From: Mytilus trossulus
Lineage: Eukaryota; Mollusca; Bivalvia; Mytilida; Mytilidae
NCBI RefSeq assembly: GCF_036588685.1
Contig: NC_086386.1
Span: 31,983,883-32,047,882 of the forward strand
Direction: 5' to 3'
Length of the DNA: 64,000 nucleotides
Under the pieces are notes generated by a model. That model was not told the DNA's origin. It saw only the letters and a list, made by a program, of their open reading frames with translations, and did not search any database. Position numbers and translations under genes: made by a program. This document shows positions 11,853 through 27,200 of the stretch, in pieces (the first letter of the stretch is position 1; each line of letters begins with the position of its first letter).

Positions 11853-14800
11853 AAGCGTGACAAAAAGTGGCTCTGCACAAGCACGACAGAATATTAATTT
11901 GAACTAAATGAATGTATAATAAGACTCCTGCATTAGTCTGCTGTAGGCTGATGAAACATGGATTCTTAAAAGTAAAACAATGTTTAATGTATCAACATTT
12001 TAATGGGTCAAATATTGCTTAATTTATAGTTTTCATAGCAATGTTTTTTTGGATTATTTTGTCTTTCATCAACTCTCCCCTGTATTAAGATCTGTAAATG
12101 GATCTTCTGTAGACAGAAACCGCATATAAATTTGATTTTTTAAGAATGATCTCTACTGACTTTCACTTTTGATGAATGTAACCAGAAAACCAGACCATGC
12201 TAAAGATCTGCAGGTACATACAACCCAGACAACCACACTACAGCAGCAAAACCATCAAAAAGTCAACTAGAACTCAAATGAGATTTAATACAATATGCCA
12301 TTCACAGCTAGCAGTCAACCCAATGCAACCAAACCTCAATTTTCCTACAAAAACTTTGATGTGGCTTCACAAAATAATGTAATTCTCAAGATCAGCAACA
12401 TGTACAAATCAATTAAGTTTTGTGTATGCTGTGTATTTATGTATCACTAGATACCATTTGTCAATAAATAACAAAACATATTAATGTAACACCTTTATTC
12501 CAATTGCATACAATTTCCTGGACATAAACAATAGGAAATTATAAAATGATTTTTTTGTAATTTTTCATTCAAAAAATATTAATTAAATATGTCAATACTT
12601 GTGTAAACATTCACAATTATTCCCTTTAGGTTGGATTCAATAACTAATATAATGCTGAGTATACATACATATTTGTCATGCACCATACATGGATATGAAA
12701 TAAATTCTTCAAATAAAAAGCATTAATCCCAGAACTGATGGTAAAAAAATATCTATATCAATATATATATAATAGTTTTTCTATCTGCAGGTTTGAATAT
12801 CATTTTGGATACAGATGTTTGTTTAGATATGAGAAGATATACATGTATATTTAAATATGCTATTGCATTTAAAGTCATTTATAAAATTAAACAATTTCAA
12901 TACTTTTAGAAACAATATTCCTTGATCAAAAGGCAATTTTAATTTGCTTATGAATGTTTTTAACATGATAGTAAAATGTTTCAAATAGTCTGGACATAAA
13001 TATAATGGAAAGTTTATGTTTCTTTGGTAATTTAAATAAATTTTGAAGCAAAAAAGTCATTTATTTTAATTCTGCAATTGATAATTTTGAATGGATGGTT
13101 AATTAAAAATGCATTCTGTAAGGTGCTTGTATAAATGCAACATTTTTTTTTTATATCTTAATTTCAATAGTAAACATTGCATTATTTTGAATAAAAATTT
13201 CAGAAAAACCCTGATAAAAATAGGTATATGTTAAAAACTTATTCCTGTCGCTAGCTGTCATGTTTGGATATCACATTTAGGGGATGTAAACTACTTTTCA
13301 AATAATTACTTACTTCACATATAAGTTTAATACACCAAATCAGAAAGCAAAGTCAATACAGCAAGTTTACAAAATGAGATCAAATAATGAGAATCATATA
13401 CAAGTTGCCTACCTTTAAACTGTGGGAGGACCAAATGAAGTTGTAGATAAAATTAAACAGATGTTGGTTTTAGGCAACATTGTCGAGTAATTAATTAACT
13501 TTTCTCACTGCACGTTTCATAAATTCATTTTGTACATTAAAATGGTAATATAATAAACCACAAAAGCAAGACAAATTTTGAAGTTCGTTTTTTTTTTCAT
13601 ATTCAAGAAAATCTGTATCGAAAATGATTCACTATTAATGTAAGTATTTGGTGAAAAAAATATATATTAATAAAAACTAAGAAAAAACTTTCTTAATAAA
13701 CATGAAACAATAAAATCCAACATATATCAAAAGTAAACAACAAATCAGCAACAAAAATATTCTACTAAAACAAGATTTAATCTGAAACCATCTTGTTTCA
13801 TTTAGGAATATTATTGGTGCTGTTTTCACCTAATAAAAAAATAAACATTGGCACTTTTTCTGAAGTAAAACAATATAGGATATCATTTTTAACTAAGAAA
13901 TCATACTATTAACCCTTGATTGCATAAAAATTTTGAAATTAGAATCCTGTTAAACTTTTAAATACAGTTAAAAGTAAACTACTGAAAACCTTCCTTCTTA
14001 CTTGAAAGTTAAAAGCATTTTTTTTCATGCACACATATTGGTCCTCTCTTATCTTTTGAAATCTTCAGCTATGGAAGTTATTCTTACTTTTTCAGTGTTA
14101 TTTTTACATAATGAAAAACTTTTCTTTTTATAATTTACATCTGGATTTCGAATAAAAATGTATAAAATATACCCTGAATTTGTTGTAAATCCCTACAGTG
14201 CCAATTAAAATCATTGGTTTTTTACCTACTCCTATCATGTATATAGTTCAGTCCTCAAACCTGCACTGAGGCAATCATAAAAATTTAATATTACTAATTT
14301 CCCAACTTTTCTATTGTATTTAAATGCTTAACACACTTGTGCATTATATCATATTGGGTCTCAGTCTAAAGCAAGTTAAACTTCCCTGCAATAGCAGGAT
14401 ATAAGATATATTTTCTGGATTAACTTGAATTCTTAGTTTAAAGATAAGATTGCTTGCTGTCTTAATAGTTTATAAAAGTTAACATATGGCAAGTTTTGAG
14501 TGGCTTTAAAATTCCACAGTGATATAAAAATTAACAAAATACTTTTTTTTATTAAGTATTGCATTTCTTATTTTAATATTTGTCTGTAAATGGGACAAAA
14601 TTTTGTCTTCTCTCTTTTACATAATACCTCAAATGAGGCAGTACCTATATATTTATTTTGCTTTAAGAACATGGCAAAAATGCATACATGTTGATCAGAA
14701 AAATATTGAGGTTGCTGAATATAACAATACATGTGAAAAATACAGTGTATATATACATGGAATGAATACTGTTAAAAGCTAAATATAGAATCCTGATATG

Positions 14801-15075
14801 GTCCATGAAAAATATCACATCAGTATAGTAAATACCTAAACATATAACAAAGTAGGTCCAAACATGCTATTCTATTAATCTCAGAACTGTGTGGTAGTAA
14901 TCAGCGTTGTTATCCAAATATGTACACACTTGTCAAAAAGAATGTAGAGTAGAATAAAGTCATTTTGGTTGCAGACAAGTAAAATAGGTCATTACTGGCA
15001 AATTTGATTTTTTTTTATTAGAATCATCAAATGGTCTTTAATATTTTGATACCAATGTGTACAAAAAAAGTTGTG

Positions 15076-15347
15076 TTAAGGTGGTACCTAACACTACAGG
15101 GAGATAACTCTGTAATATCAGCTAAACGTTTTAATTACGTTGCGTTGTGAATGCAATATAAAGCTTCTCAATGATCAAAATTAGTGTTTGTCAAACTGCT
15201 ATATAACCATTGTAATTTTTCTGATAAAACGCTTGGTTCAAATTTTTAGAATTTTTGTTAAAGGGTCAAAGTAAATACTTTGTCAAATTTTTTTGAAAAT
15301 TAAACGAGCCAAATTAATTTTAGTGAAAGTGTTGGGTACCACCTTAA
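15076..15347. mobile_element. MITE with TTAA duplication
   Basis: The element reads TTAA-GGTGGTACC at the left and GGTACCACC-TTAA at the right, a perfect inverted pair with TTAA at each edge. A TTAA target site with short inverted ends suggests a piggyBac- or Kolobok-like non-autonomous element. The body of about 264 bp has no ORF. The left end, including 'acagggagataactctgtaa', is familiar from bivalve sequence. Confidence 0.75.
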
Positions 15348-18300
15348 TTGAAAATTTAGTCGCTGTACGACCTCACTTTTGTTAACTTTAGAATAGCATG
15401 TTTAGAACAAATACCACTGAGCAATTTATCCAACATTGTAAATCTACCTTGAAGTTGATTCAAAGCTGAGAATATTTCAGCCTGTATGGTGTTTCCCTGC
15501 ATATCTTCCTTATTTAAATTTTACAAGACTGTTTTTTGATGGGCAATGTGTACATAAATATTTACTTCAAATGTTAATTGGGATGTGCATTATATGTACA
15601 ATTCAGCATAGTATTAGTTGTATATCTATATAAGTTTATACAGCAACCAGCCAGGAATAATGTGCAGAGAAAAAAGTAAATGTATAATATAATTAAACAT
15701 GAATCAACTTGTATATAATTGCAAAAGTCATTTACAAAATTAAACAAAAAACTAGGAATGACAAAAAAATAAAAGCACATTGTTATAAATTGTTTTTAAG
15801 ATTGGATTATACTTGTAAACTTAAATTTGAATTTCCCTAAAACAGGTAATTATTTCTTGGATAAATAAATAATTGATTAAAACTTCAAATCAACCATTAT
15901 GTTGCAACATTGGCATTTAGATTTTTATTTGTTGGTGTACTACTGAAAATGTACAGGTACATAAACACCATGCTGTATAGTTTCCAGTTACTTTTCTAAT
16001 TTGTTTGACAGTCACTATATGGTTAAAATTACATTTTGACGGAAAAAAACACCCACCCTTCAACAATTTTCTGAATGCAAGTTCAACAAGATATCGTGAC
16101 TACCCTTCTAGGTGTAAAGGTTGTAAGCAATCATTTAATGTTTTAGAATGTCTTAATTTAATATGGGGAATTGTCTCGTGTCATTAATGTCCTTATTTTT
16201 ATACTGCTGCAAATGGAACCTACTATTATAATTCAAATATCTTTTAAGATTTAAATAATAAGAATTAATATGAATGTAACAGATGAACCCTTAAAATTTT
16301 TAATAGATTTTCTTTAAGTACAAAATGTTACATAGAAAGTAAATGCTTGTAAAGTATTTAATAGTATATTTGATGAAAATAAAAACTTGGAAAAGTAACT
16401 GGAACTACTCTAACAAACACACAATCTGATCATGGTTGTGTATCGATTAAAATTTCATACCGATAATTAAAACAGTTAACATTGGGTGGAAATGAAAAAC
16501 ACACATTGCAAATAATGATTAAACATATAATTTTCTGTATATGAAAAGTGTAATTAATAGTAAAGTTTTTCAAAAATAATAAAGAAAAATAATACCAAAA
16601 AACAAAAGTAAAACACTCTTGTCCTCAAGTATATATAAATATATATATCTTGCCCAAGCATTTGAAAATCTGCACTAAATACTGATTAACAAGCTATTAA
16701 AAACATAACCAACCAAAAATATTAATAAACCTGCTTCATCTAGATCAACGAATCAACAAAAAAAATTAATAAAGTTATTAAGTGAACATATAAGTGGACT
16801 TAACACGGATTAATTAAACTCAAAATTAATGACTAAAGCAAAATGTAATAAAACAGAAAAGTTGCTATAAATACAAGACTAAAATAAAATGAATTATAAT
16901 AATAATAATCTGTTTAGGGAAATTTGTTGAAAAACACATGTAAATATGTAACATTACAATACAAGGAAAATAAGCACCAATTTAATATATGCTAACTGTA
17001 CAACATAATTCCCAACCCCCCAAAAGACTTACTACTGATATTAATAAGTCTCTCTTCCAAGATTTTGTAGCAGAACAAGACTGTTACAGTTATTTCTGCT
17101 GCTAATTATTTACTATCTACTTAAACATCATACAAAAAATAACAATAAAATTTTGATCACATGTGAATTTGAGACAGAAAAAAACATGTATTTACAAACT
17201 TATACAATATCATTTAGGTGTACTTGAACACAGTATAAAATAGAATATACCTATTATGCAGAACTGCCATCATAATTTAAAGGAGTATTTAAAATCAACA
17301 TAAATTATAATCTGATTTATATTCTTAAACGCTATTTTGGGCAAGACTATCCAAAACAAAATTCAAGTGTTATAGCAACTATATATACTTAGTTGAATAA
17401 CTCTGCAAAAGTTACAGAAAAAAATATTTCCATGGATAGAAATTAGTGTTCTATATAAAACTTTTACTTTATATTTTAGGCTAATCAAACTATGTTATCA
17501 GTACCATGCATTGGTATTTTTAAATGAACAACTGCCCTATTAGAAATAATTGAACTGCCATGTTTCCATTTGAAATTATTATCAAGTTTCAAATAGATAC
17601 TTCTCCAAGAGAATGTGGTATTTAAGAGTAACTGCTTAGAATCAAAACCATGTAATAATCTGGGGTGACACATCTCACTGTAACTCAATTAACGTACTTC
17701 AATTATGACTAGCCTAATAAACTAAAGAATTACAATTTAGATATAAACAAAATGAAATTGAAAAATTTCATTCAAAGACAATAATGTTGTATTACAAAAT
17801 TTCCAAACAATAAGATGCAGATAATTTTGTTATCGGACATATTCCTAATTATATAATTATTTTCAATTATTCAAATATATTAGTCTAACAGATGTCAAAT
17901 TTGAAATTTGATATCAAAATAAAGCTCATTTTAAGTTTTAAGGTTATGTAATGTAACAACTGTGCTAGGGGCATAAAGGACACCTAGAATTCCTGAAAAT
18001 TGTTCCAAAAATTAATTGGCTTTTTTTCGGAAGGCATAAAATAAGAAGTCTGAAAATGGCTGGAAAACTAGATGGAAGTTTTGCTTAGGTAGAAATAATT
18101 TGATAAAAAATACTTTAAAGTGGAAAGCAACTGGTGCAATATTCCTCTATTCTGATGGTTCATGCCAAGAACTCTGGAATGATATGCAAGAAAAATTTCA
18201 AAAATGGTAAAAAAAAAAAGACTACATTTAACAACCATCCGAAACAGCTTAAAATTTCAAGTAAATCCACCAAAGCACTCATCTTCAACTTAAATCAGAC

Positions 18301-20546
18301 AGCTTAAAATTTTAAAAATCCAAAGAGATACTTATTCCATCCATTTAACTAATTCATATCAGCTTTCATGAAATTCGATGAGAGCATTCTCTAGTCTTTG
18401 AAGAACCTGTGGACGGACAATGGTATATATATCAAAAACAGCCAGTCTTTGACCGGCATGAAAAATAAGTTCCCTTAAAGAAAACTAAATTTAAGAGATA
18501 TGACTTGTATTCTCAAACTTTTTAATTCCTGAATCTATTGAATAACAATTCTGAAAAAAGGCAGCTTGTCTCTCGATTTAAAAAATGTAAAATAAATTCA
18601 CAAGATTGAAAAAAGTAACTAGAGTTATCACATAATATAAACCGATGGACAAAGACAACAATTTATTGTAATACATCCATTGACAAGCCTATGCAATTTA
18701 AAGTCTTTCATTATATCTAAACTGCAACTGTAAAGCAAACTTATAGCAATTTTTGCTTTTAATGTTTCAAATGAGGTCATTATCTTTTGATTGGAAGTGA
18801 TTTAATCCCCATTTGATTATTTCTAGGAGAAAACTTGAATCAAGACAACCAGCAAATGTTCTTGTGCTAAAGGAAACTTCATCTGGGTAAATAAAAAAAT
18901 CTTACATATAAAACATTAGAAAAACTGACCCTAATCATGTCTTCCCTTCTGTGCTTGGTAAGTTCTACAGGCAAAACTTGGTAAGTTCTACAGGCAAAAC
19001 AAAAGCTAATTTATAAATGTTTATAATATCTATCCTGTAACAGTCTTGTTCTGGTATTAATAAAAGATGGCACTCAAAAGTAAAAAAAATAAAATTGCTT
19101 CATAGGATCATCAGCCATACAAAGTTTACTTCCACATAAAATATAAAGGATGTGAAAATGAACCATGTAAATTACCCTAAACCCTATAGTTGTACATCTT
19201 ATCTATGAAAGATTCTTGGCATAGACATTCAACTTATTCACAGTAACATTTTAACAATTAAGAAAAAAAATGAACAATCAAAATATTTTAAATGCAAACA
19301 GTCAAAATTTGAAAGCATTGAAATATTAAAAATATTTTCAAAACATCATATATTTTTATACATTTTTTTGTTGTTGAGGTTATTCAAATCAGTAAATAAC
19401 ATTCTTTAATAGGTTAATCTCTTGTACCCATTGAAAATTTTCCACAAATAAAATAACAACAGTGTTTTGAATAACCTCAAAATATTATTTTATTATTTTT
19501 TTAATTTTTTTTTTCAATACATTTTTCTAACATTGGAACATGAAAACATATTTTTAACGGACTAAAATCAGTCAGTGTTAATAATGAATAATGAAAAGCT
19601 CGTTGTAACCACTAAAACTAGATTGTCATTATAATGAAAAGTGAAAATATGAGACTAAATAAGTAGCTTTTAAAAATGGACTCAAAAGGGAGCCTCATTT
19701 TTAAATAGTTTCTTTTCAAACTTTTCCAGAAAAAAGAAAAAATATACTGAATAAAATATACATTATTAGAATACATAAAGAAATATTTCTGTAAATGAAA
19801 TGTATATAATCCTAGACACTAGCCCCTATACATACTTTTATTTGTTTGATTTTTTTTTTAAATAGTGTAAAAGTAAAGTACAGTTACACCAACAATTTTT
19901 AGCAGCATGCTATAGATGGTGGGTAAGACATTTCTACAATTTTGTTAAATGAATGATCAACGAAAAATGACTTTATGAGCAATCTGGTTCTAAACAATAA
20001 AATATAAGAACATGTTTTAAAAAATACAACTAATAATAATACAATGTAAGTGTAAATATATAGATATATATATCTTTTTAATATGTGTAAATGATCAACA
20101 TCACCAGTCACAAAATATGATATCAATTTGTAAAGCCATCAATTAGAATGAACACAGAAAAAAATAATTAAAAATCAAATCCCTTTGTAAGGCACAGCAA
20201 AAACTGGTCATGTTAAATATAATCTGAGTATGTGACTAGAGTTAATACAAAAACACTTCTGCATAAAAATTCTACAGCATTACAATTTTTATGCATCTTT
20301 TTTGCACTTATATTCTATGGTAAAAATTTCATTATAAAGCATGCACTACATGCAAAGATTAACTTTTCACTTGATTTTTTAAGTGACATTTCATCTTTTG
20401 AATTGTATTCTGAATGTATGGTCAATCAAAAATAAATAAAAAATTCCTGAGAATAAAAATTTCTTGTCTTGCAATATCTGACAAACATTTTATGTTATCA
20501 AATAGGATCTACATCAACGAGATAATGACATATAACGTAGATTTGG

Positions 20547-20715
20547 ACAGAGTCTCTTACTTGTAACATCAATGCATATGTACAATTAGTTGTTCCTTAC
20601 ATAATTTGTATTTAATATTATTTTCAGATGTGGGAATTCATTATATGCATATGTTTTGGTTTAACCAGGTATTAATCATTTTAAAACAGTAAAAATTACA
20701 AGTAAGAGACTCTGT
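20547..20715. mobile_element. 169-bp element with perfect 20-bp inverted ends
   Basis: ACAGAGTCTCTTACTTGTAA at 20547-20566 is matched by its exact reverse complement at 20696-20715. The 129-bp middle is AT-rich and non-coding. It lies about 530-700 bases after the TRIM-NHL stop codon. If it is in the mature 3' UTR, it would form a 20-bp stem in the mRNA. Confidence 0.75.
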
Positions 20716-21241
20716 TTTTTTCAAATTTATTTTAATCATCTAAAATATTAGTATATTTTAATATCATTAAATCAGAAGCTTAGCTCTTGGATAAAAAATA
20801 GTGCAGATGGTAATTTCACTTATTTTCATTATTGGATAACCATCTACTACTACTAAAGAGAGTCCATTTTAAATGTATATTAATATACAAGTTGCATTAT
20901 GATAGGTAAACAACATTTGCTATAAAATAAAATTATGTAAATTCTTATTAGTATTAATCTGTGTATAAAAATTGCAACTAAAAGAAAAACAAAGAAAAAA
21001 ATAAAGTATATTAACACAGTGGCTACAACAAGGCCCTGTATAGCCCTTTTATAATATGTATATAAAACGTATATAAATGACCACCAAGGTGTAATCTTTA
21101 AATACAAGAAGCTTCAACTGCTTTCCATATTTTCAAAAGCACTGCTAAACAGTAAAATAAACTAAGCACTTTTTAACATACGTATTTTCAAAAATATTCT
21201 CTTTTTTTACATTCTCTTGCTCCTCTTCTCCATTGAGCTGA

Positions 21242-24200
21242 TTAAACTATGTATAAGGTATTAAGTACCAGCACATGGTGATTGTTTTTAGCAAGAGTGA
21301 CTACATATCCTTCTGATGTAATCTTCAATCCACAGCAACGGCTCACTTTCACGTAGGGACATTCAAACTCTCCAATCAATGATCCATCTCTCTGGAATAC
21401 AGCAACATGGAATCTGTTACCATGGCTATCTCCAATCAACACATCCCCGGCATCACTGATATCAATACCATTAGGGTAGTTGGTGATGTTCTCACATCCA
21501 ATTCTCCTAATGAAATGACCTTCTTCATTGAAAACAACAACACAATGACCCTACAAAATCAAAAATACTGTCAAGTTGCCTTTCCCATCTTTATGTTAAT
21601 AAATTTTGGTCAAGATCAAGGTTGGTGCAAGGAATACACATTTATGTTGCCTCTAAAAACTATTCAAACATCAGATCATTGTGTCCGACAGTAAATTGAT
21701 CACTTATATTTATTAAGGCAAATCCTTTTTTTTTTTATTGAGGATATGCACATGAACCGTTAGTTCATCATTGATTTGTTGTGTTTGTGCTACCATAGGT
21801 TACAAATGTTCTTGCAATATAAAAAGGGTGGAAAGCAGCTATCAGTCGGAAAGCAAATGAAACAAGTGAAACTGCGAGCTACTGCTCACTGATGATACCC
21901 CCGCCGCAAGTGGATAATATAAATAGTGTAAAAATATGCAAGTGTTCGGTAAACAGGAAGTTGTTGAGTGATGAATCTGAAAACGCATCACACAGTATAG
22001 CTGACTTATATAATTCCTAAAACCAAATTTCAGAAATCCTTGTATTGTAGTTCCCGAGAAAAGTGTGACGAAAATTTTCAACTTGGCTATCATGTGCAAA
22101 ATCATACAAGTGTTCGGTAAACAGGAAGTTGTCAAGTGATCAATCTGAAAACGCATCACACGGTATAGCTGACTTAGATATACCCTCAAACCAAATTTCA
22201 GAAATTCTTGAATTGTAGTTCCTGAGAAAAATGCGACGAAAAAATAAATAGTGTAAAAATATGCAAGTGTTCGGTAAACAGGAAGTTGTCGAGTGATGAA
22301 TCTGAAAACGCATCACACAGTATAGCTGACATATATAAATCCTAAAACCAAATTTCAGAAATCCTTTTATTGTAGTTCCTGAGAAAAGTGTGACGAAAAT
22401 TTTCAACTTGGCTATCATGTGTAAAATCATATACAAGTGTTCGGTAAACAGGAAGTTGTCAAGTGATCAATCTGAAAACGCATCACACGGTATAGCTGAC
22501 TTATATAAACCCTGAAACAAAATTTCAGAAATCCTTGTATTGTAGTTCCTGAGAAAAATGCAACGAAAAATATTCATGGGACGGACTGATGGACAGACAG
22601 AGGTAAAACAGTATACCCCCTTTTTTTAAAGCGGGGGTATAAATATCCATGTATTCAATGCCCAATAATATTTCCAATTTCTACAAATTGTGTACAACAA
22701 ATCCATATTTGAAAACAAAATGCTATATAACAACGAGTGTACTGATTTTTAGATTTACCTTGAAATCACAGACAAAATAGTCTTTTCCACTAATGGCTAT
22801 ATCTGATGGCTCTCTCATGTAATCACTACAGTCAAACCACTTGAGAAGGTCTCCAGCCTCAGTTATACAGAATACAGTAGGAGAAACACTGTCAACTGCT
22901 ACAATGTGTCCTATAATAACACACATATACAGTCGTATCAACACAGCTGGTAACCAAATGATACATACAGGCTTAGAGATTAATCTGATTAATAAATTCT
23001 TAATAATTTTCTGAATGAATATTTCTTTTAACAAGTACTACATTTGATTTATTTAATTTCTAATTTCCAAAATAAAAAAAATAAAACAATGTAATAAATA
23101 AAACTTATTCTTATATAACTACTTCCAAACATTACATATATTTATAGTTATTAGCATCAACTACATCAACAAGTCATTTGGAGGTTACAGTCAATAAATA
23201 CCTTGTTGAGTAATAGCTAAGCCAGCAACAATGTCTATGTATCTTATGGCAATTTTCTTCACAAAATGACCATTTTTGGTGAAGATCTGCATTCTTGATC
23301 TTTCATTTCCACGGTCACAGACAACAAACTTTCCAGAATTTCTCATCACTGCCACTTTTCTTGGATACCACAGCTGTCCTTCCTCTCTGCCTATAAATAC
23401 ATATGGCAGATTTTACAATAAGAAGGAATTATTGTTTTTTTGTATCCATCAAAAAAGCAATTGCTGAAACTGTGAAACAGACTGTGTAATGGAGTAATGA
23501 ATTATGTTATTGAATAAAATGTGTCTTTCTGAGTAAATAAAAATAAAAATTACTCTGTGTTTGTGTTTTTTGTTAGAATTAGAGGGTTTTCAATTTCAAA
23601 ATATTGGACATGGAATAGACATCATGACCTACTTTACTGACATCCAGCTTATTTGGAGTGGAATTTTGAAGTATTATTTATAAGTTGAGCCTAATAACAT
23701 GGACTTATATTTTAATAAAAAGTCTTCTTTTGTGTTTTAATCATAACTTTAAGGCAGATTTTTATTGGTAAAGGCTAAAAAAGGTAATTTAATAATATTG
23801 TTGCTAACGTCACGTCTTTTCCGTCCATTGTGGTATGTCACGATCGCAATTTTCTTGTTGGTTCTCAGACAGGCCATTGTAGTTATTTTTATCCCGGGTT
23901 TTATAAATAATTGAAAATAGCAATCATATTAAATTTGGATTTTTTTTTGTTTTATTTTTTGCGAACGTTACTACTTGAGGTTTCCGTCCAAATCAGTGTC
24001 ACGTGAGCAACATATATTTAGATCTGTAACTCTCCTGTATAGGAGTTACGATATCGCCCTTTGCAGAAATAGATTCGGAGTCAGTTTCTTCACATGATGG
24101 GGTAGCAAAGAAGGTAAGTTGTATGTAATATCGTTACAAGAGGACCTTAAATGTATTCCGTCCATCAAAAAGACGTTCGCAACAAAACGTAATGTCATGA

Positions 24201-27200
24201 TAGTAGATGTTGCTAATGTTACTATTACGAATTGGTTTCTTGTGTATTCATTTGATATAAAGTACAATTTTATTACTCCAGGCATATATTAAACATCACT
24301 GTGTGCATACATTTGAACTTTTAAAGATGTTGTTGCTCATGTGACATGTCCAAATGTCGCTAACGTTACTCATTTTTGTCTCCGTCACGTTAGCAACATG
24401 AAAGTAGGAGACAGAACACAATACTGTAAAATCTGCCATATGCCTCTGTCTTAACAATACTTTGAACTTTAAGAGCAAAGCTACCAATTGGCATTTGCTT
24501 GAACATGTAATGCTAGTATTACACCTTGCAGTGAATTTATTCTTCCACTTATTGCATGTCTTAGAGAATTAAAACAAGGCTTATTGCATTTCTTAGAGAA
24601 TTATAACAAGGCAAACATTTTGAATATGAAAAAAAGCAAATGTTCTGCATACTTCCATGTCTGTCAAAATTGTAACAATGTTATTCCATGATGCCAATGC
24701 AGTATGTGGAATAAATCAAGGAGTTGCATACGATGTGTTTTTACATAGAATAGACCATTGAACACTTTATCAGACATTGATAAAAACTTCCATTCAGTGT
24801 TCTCAATAATCTTTAATCACACTAAAATGAATTTTGGACAAATATCCCATAAGACATTTACAAAGAGGAAACAATTGCTAGAAATACTTTTTCATATACT
24901 TCTCAAGGACAGATCATTTTAAAATTGTTGAGTCAGAGAACAGCAAGAAGATTCCATGAGTTTTGGCGACTTTAAAATTAAATAAATTACCTGGAATTCC
25001 AAACTGATACTGAAATTCACCAGTTTTCTCAAAACACTGAATTCTGTGGTTGTTAGTATCTGCCACTACAATGTTTTCTTCCTGTCCAAGACAAAATCCA
25101 TGTGGTGAATTAAACTGTCCTTTGCCAGGTCCAAGCTGTCCAAATTTACACCTGCAAAAAATATTCCAGTATTATAAACTACACAAGATTTCTACTTGGA
25201 TTGCCCACTACCAAGCTTTCACAGGCTCAACAAAAGTCAACGTATAATGTTGATATCATCACTTTATTCTTCCAACATTTACAATGGTAAATTAGAAGGA
25301 AGTGGTCTTCATGATTTCAATTTTTTTTAGCATGCACCCTCACCCATTCCCTATTTATTATTCCTACATTTGTTTCTTTTTACATCTTCTTATTTATGTA
25401 CTGTATCGTACCTGATCTGCATGGCACTGGTTTTGTTACTCCTCCTGACAGGTGGATATTGTCCAATACTACTTCCTGGACTGTTCATTCCACTTCCACT
25501 TGTTAAACTTCCGGCTAAAAATAAAATCACTCTATCATGCCTGGAATTAAACTTTTTTCCTACTTTTCTATCGTTTTGAAATACAATTCTTAAAAGATCC
25601 TCCAAAAAACATTTATAAATTTTGTTATCTATAGCGTTCTCAAAATTTTCATGTATGTAACTATGAAAATATTTATAGGTTTTTATATAGTAATATTTCT
25701 TTCAGTTGTGTGTTCTTTTTTACTAACTGATGTTGATCATGCAAGTTTTAAAGATAATTTTTCAAACAATAAATCTTAAGGATGATTGTAGCAATGCAGT
25801 TTTAGAAGTGTTTTTTTTTATCTCATTGACGGGCACAGACAGTAAGTGACGACAAAGCTTACATGACAAGGGAGCTTTAAAGTAGCAGAAATATTTCTTA
25901 CTAGAACTTGTCATTATGTTGCTGAGACTGGTCATGTTAGAAGAAGATCCTATTGGTCCAATGTTGCTACCAATAGTTCCCACACTACTCATCCCTGCTC
26001 CAATAGTTCCAATGGGAGGTTGAGGGTTGTTTTGTACCAGTCTGTCGAGAGCATCCAGATTAGGTGTCTGTGATCTTGGTGTTGGTGGATTCAGCAGATT
26101 GTGTTGAATATCAGGACTACTGGTAATAGGTGTCACTGAGTGGCTCCCTCCTAAATCATCTATAGAAACATAAGTCATCGGAAATGAAGACAAACATTGA
26201 CAAGTTGTATAAAGTGGATGTTAATTATTTTTTACTTTGTTAGAAATGATGAGGCCTAGGACTTTCTCTTTTGAATTGTTTTACATTTTGCCCTCCCAGG
26301 ACTTTAAAAAGCTAGTTATATGATATGGTTAATGATCATGTTGCAACTGAAATGTTTTTAAATTGCAGTTATATGATAACATGATAGCATAGTGAAGTCT
26401 AGCAATATTCTGCAAGAAATTATTCCTTTTCCCTCTTTGATTTGTCTTGCATAGTTTGCATTGTTTCTATTTATTTATTATCTTATTGTATAATTGCTAA
26501 GAATGTGTGTCCTTACATATTTTAATAATCAGATTTATAAATTCACAAAGCTCTTGTTACATATAAACTTACTAGGACCACCAAAGCCGCCAACTGATCC
26601 CATCTGAGCTAAGGCTGCTATATTGTTAAACATTGGCTGTACACTGGAACCACTGTTGTTACTGGCAGCATCAACAGATATCCCACTGTCAGACATGGCA
26701 GGACTATGAGAGCTTCTAGACAAACTGGACCCTTCAACCATTGACTGGGTACCACCGGTAATTGCACCATGCATCGGAGGATTCATAGATGAGCCAATAT
26801 TATGGAAATTTCCAACATTTGTCAGGCCAAGTCCCATGTTGTTTGCCTCAGTTTCTTGTAGTAGATTGTTTGACATATTGTTGGACATATAGCTGGCACT
26901 TGACATTGGTGGTGGCATCATACTGTGATCATTCATCATATGTGGTGGCATGTTAAAACCTTCATTCTCAAAAGAGGAATGCAGTGAAGAGGATGGTCGC
27001 TCTGGTTGCTAAAAAAACAATACACCAGTTTATGATGGTCAACCATGTGTAAATAATTTTCATGAGTACATGAGTGACATTCATATAGGAAACAAAGAGA
27101 AAACATTTAGGAGCAAATACATGTAATCAATGCATCTTAAACACTTTAGCCAGCCAAAGTGCTGTGTATGTTAACTTATATAACATTAACATGATTAATT

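Larger units (their letters stand above)
11858..21241 (-). other. Long AT-rich non-coding region, partly probable 3' UTR
   Basis: About 9.4 kb of very AT-rich DNA follows the stop codon of the TRIM-NHL gene. No frame looks protein-coding. A TTTATT (AATAAA on the minus strand) near 20726 is about 515 bases after the stop and is one possible 3' end; many later hexamers would allow a far longer 3' UTR. Inserted repeats at 15076-15347 and 20547-20715 are listed separately. A 23-bp unit is duplicated in tandem at about 18954-18999, and a hairpin pairs GAGGTTATTCAAA at 19376 with its complement at 19466. Confidence 0.45.

Noticed and set aside
12400..21241. Pumilio-like sites (TGTANATA on the minus strand) in the possible long 3' UTR
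   Set aside because: About five are present, but in 9 kb of such AT-rich sequence two to three are expected by chance, so there is no clear enrichment.
21842..22436. Two repeated minus-strand ORFs of 115 and 98 codons
   Set aside because: They translate the internal repeats of the intronic element at 21895-22640, with no protein-family signal.
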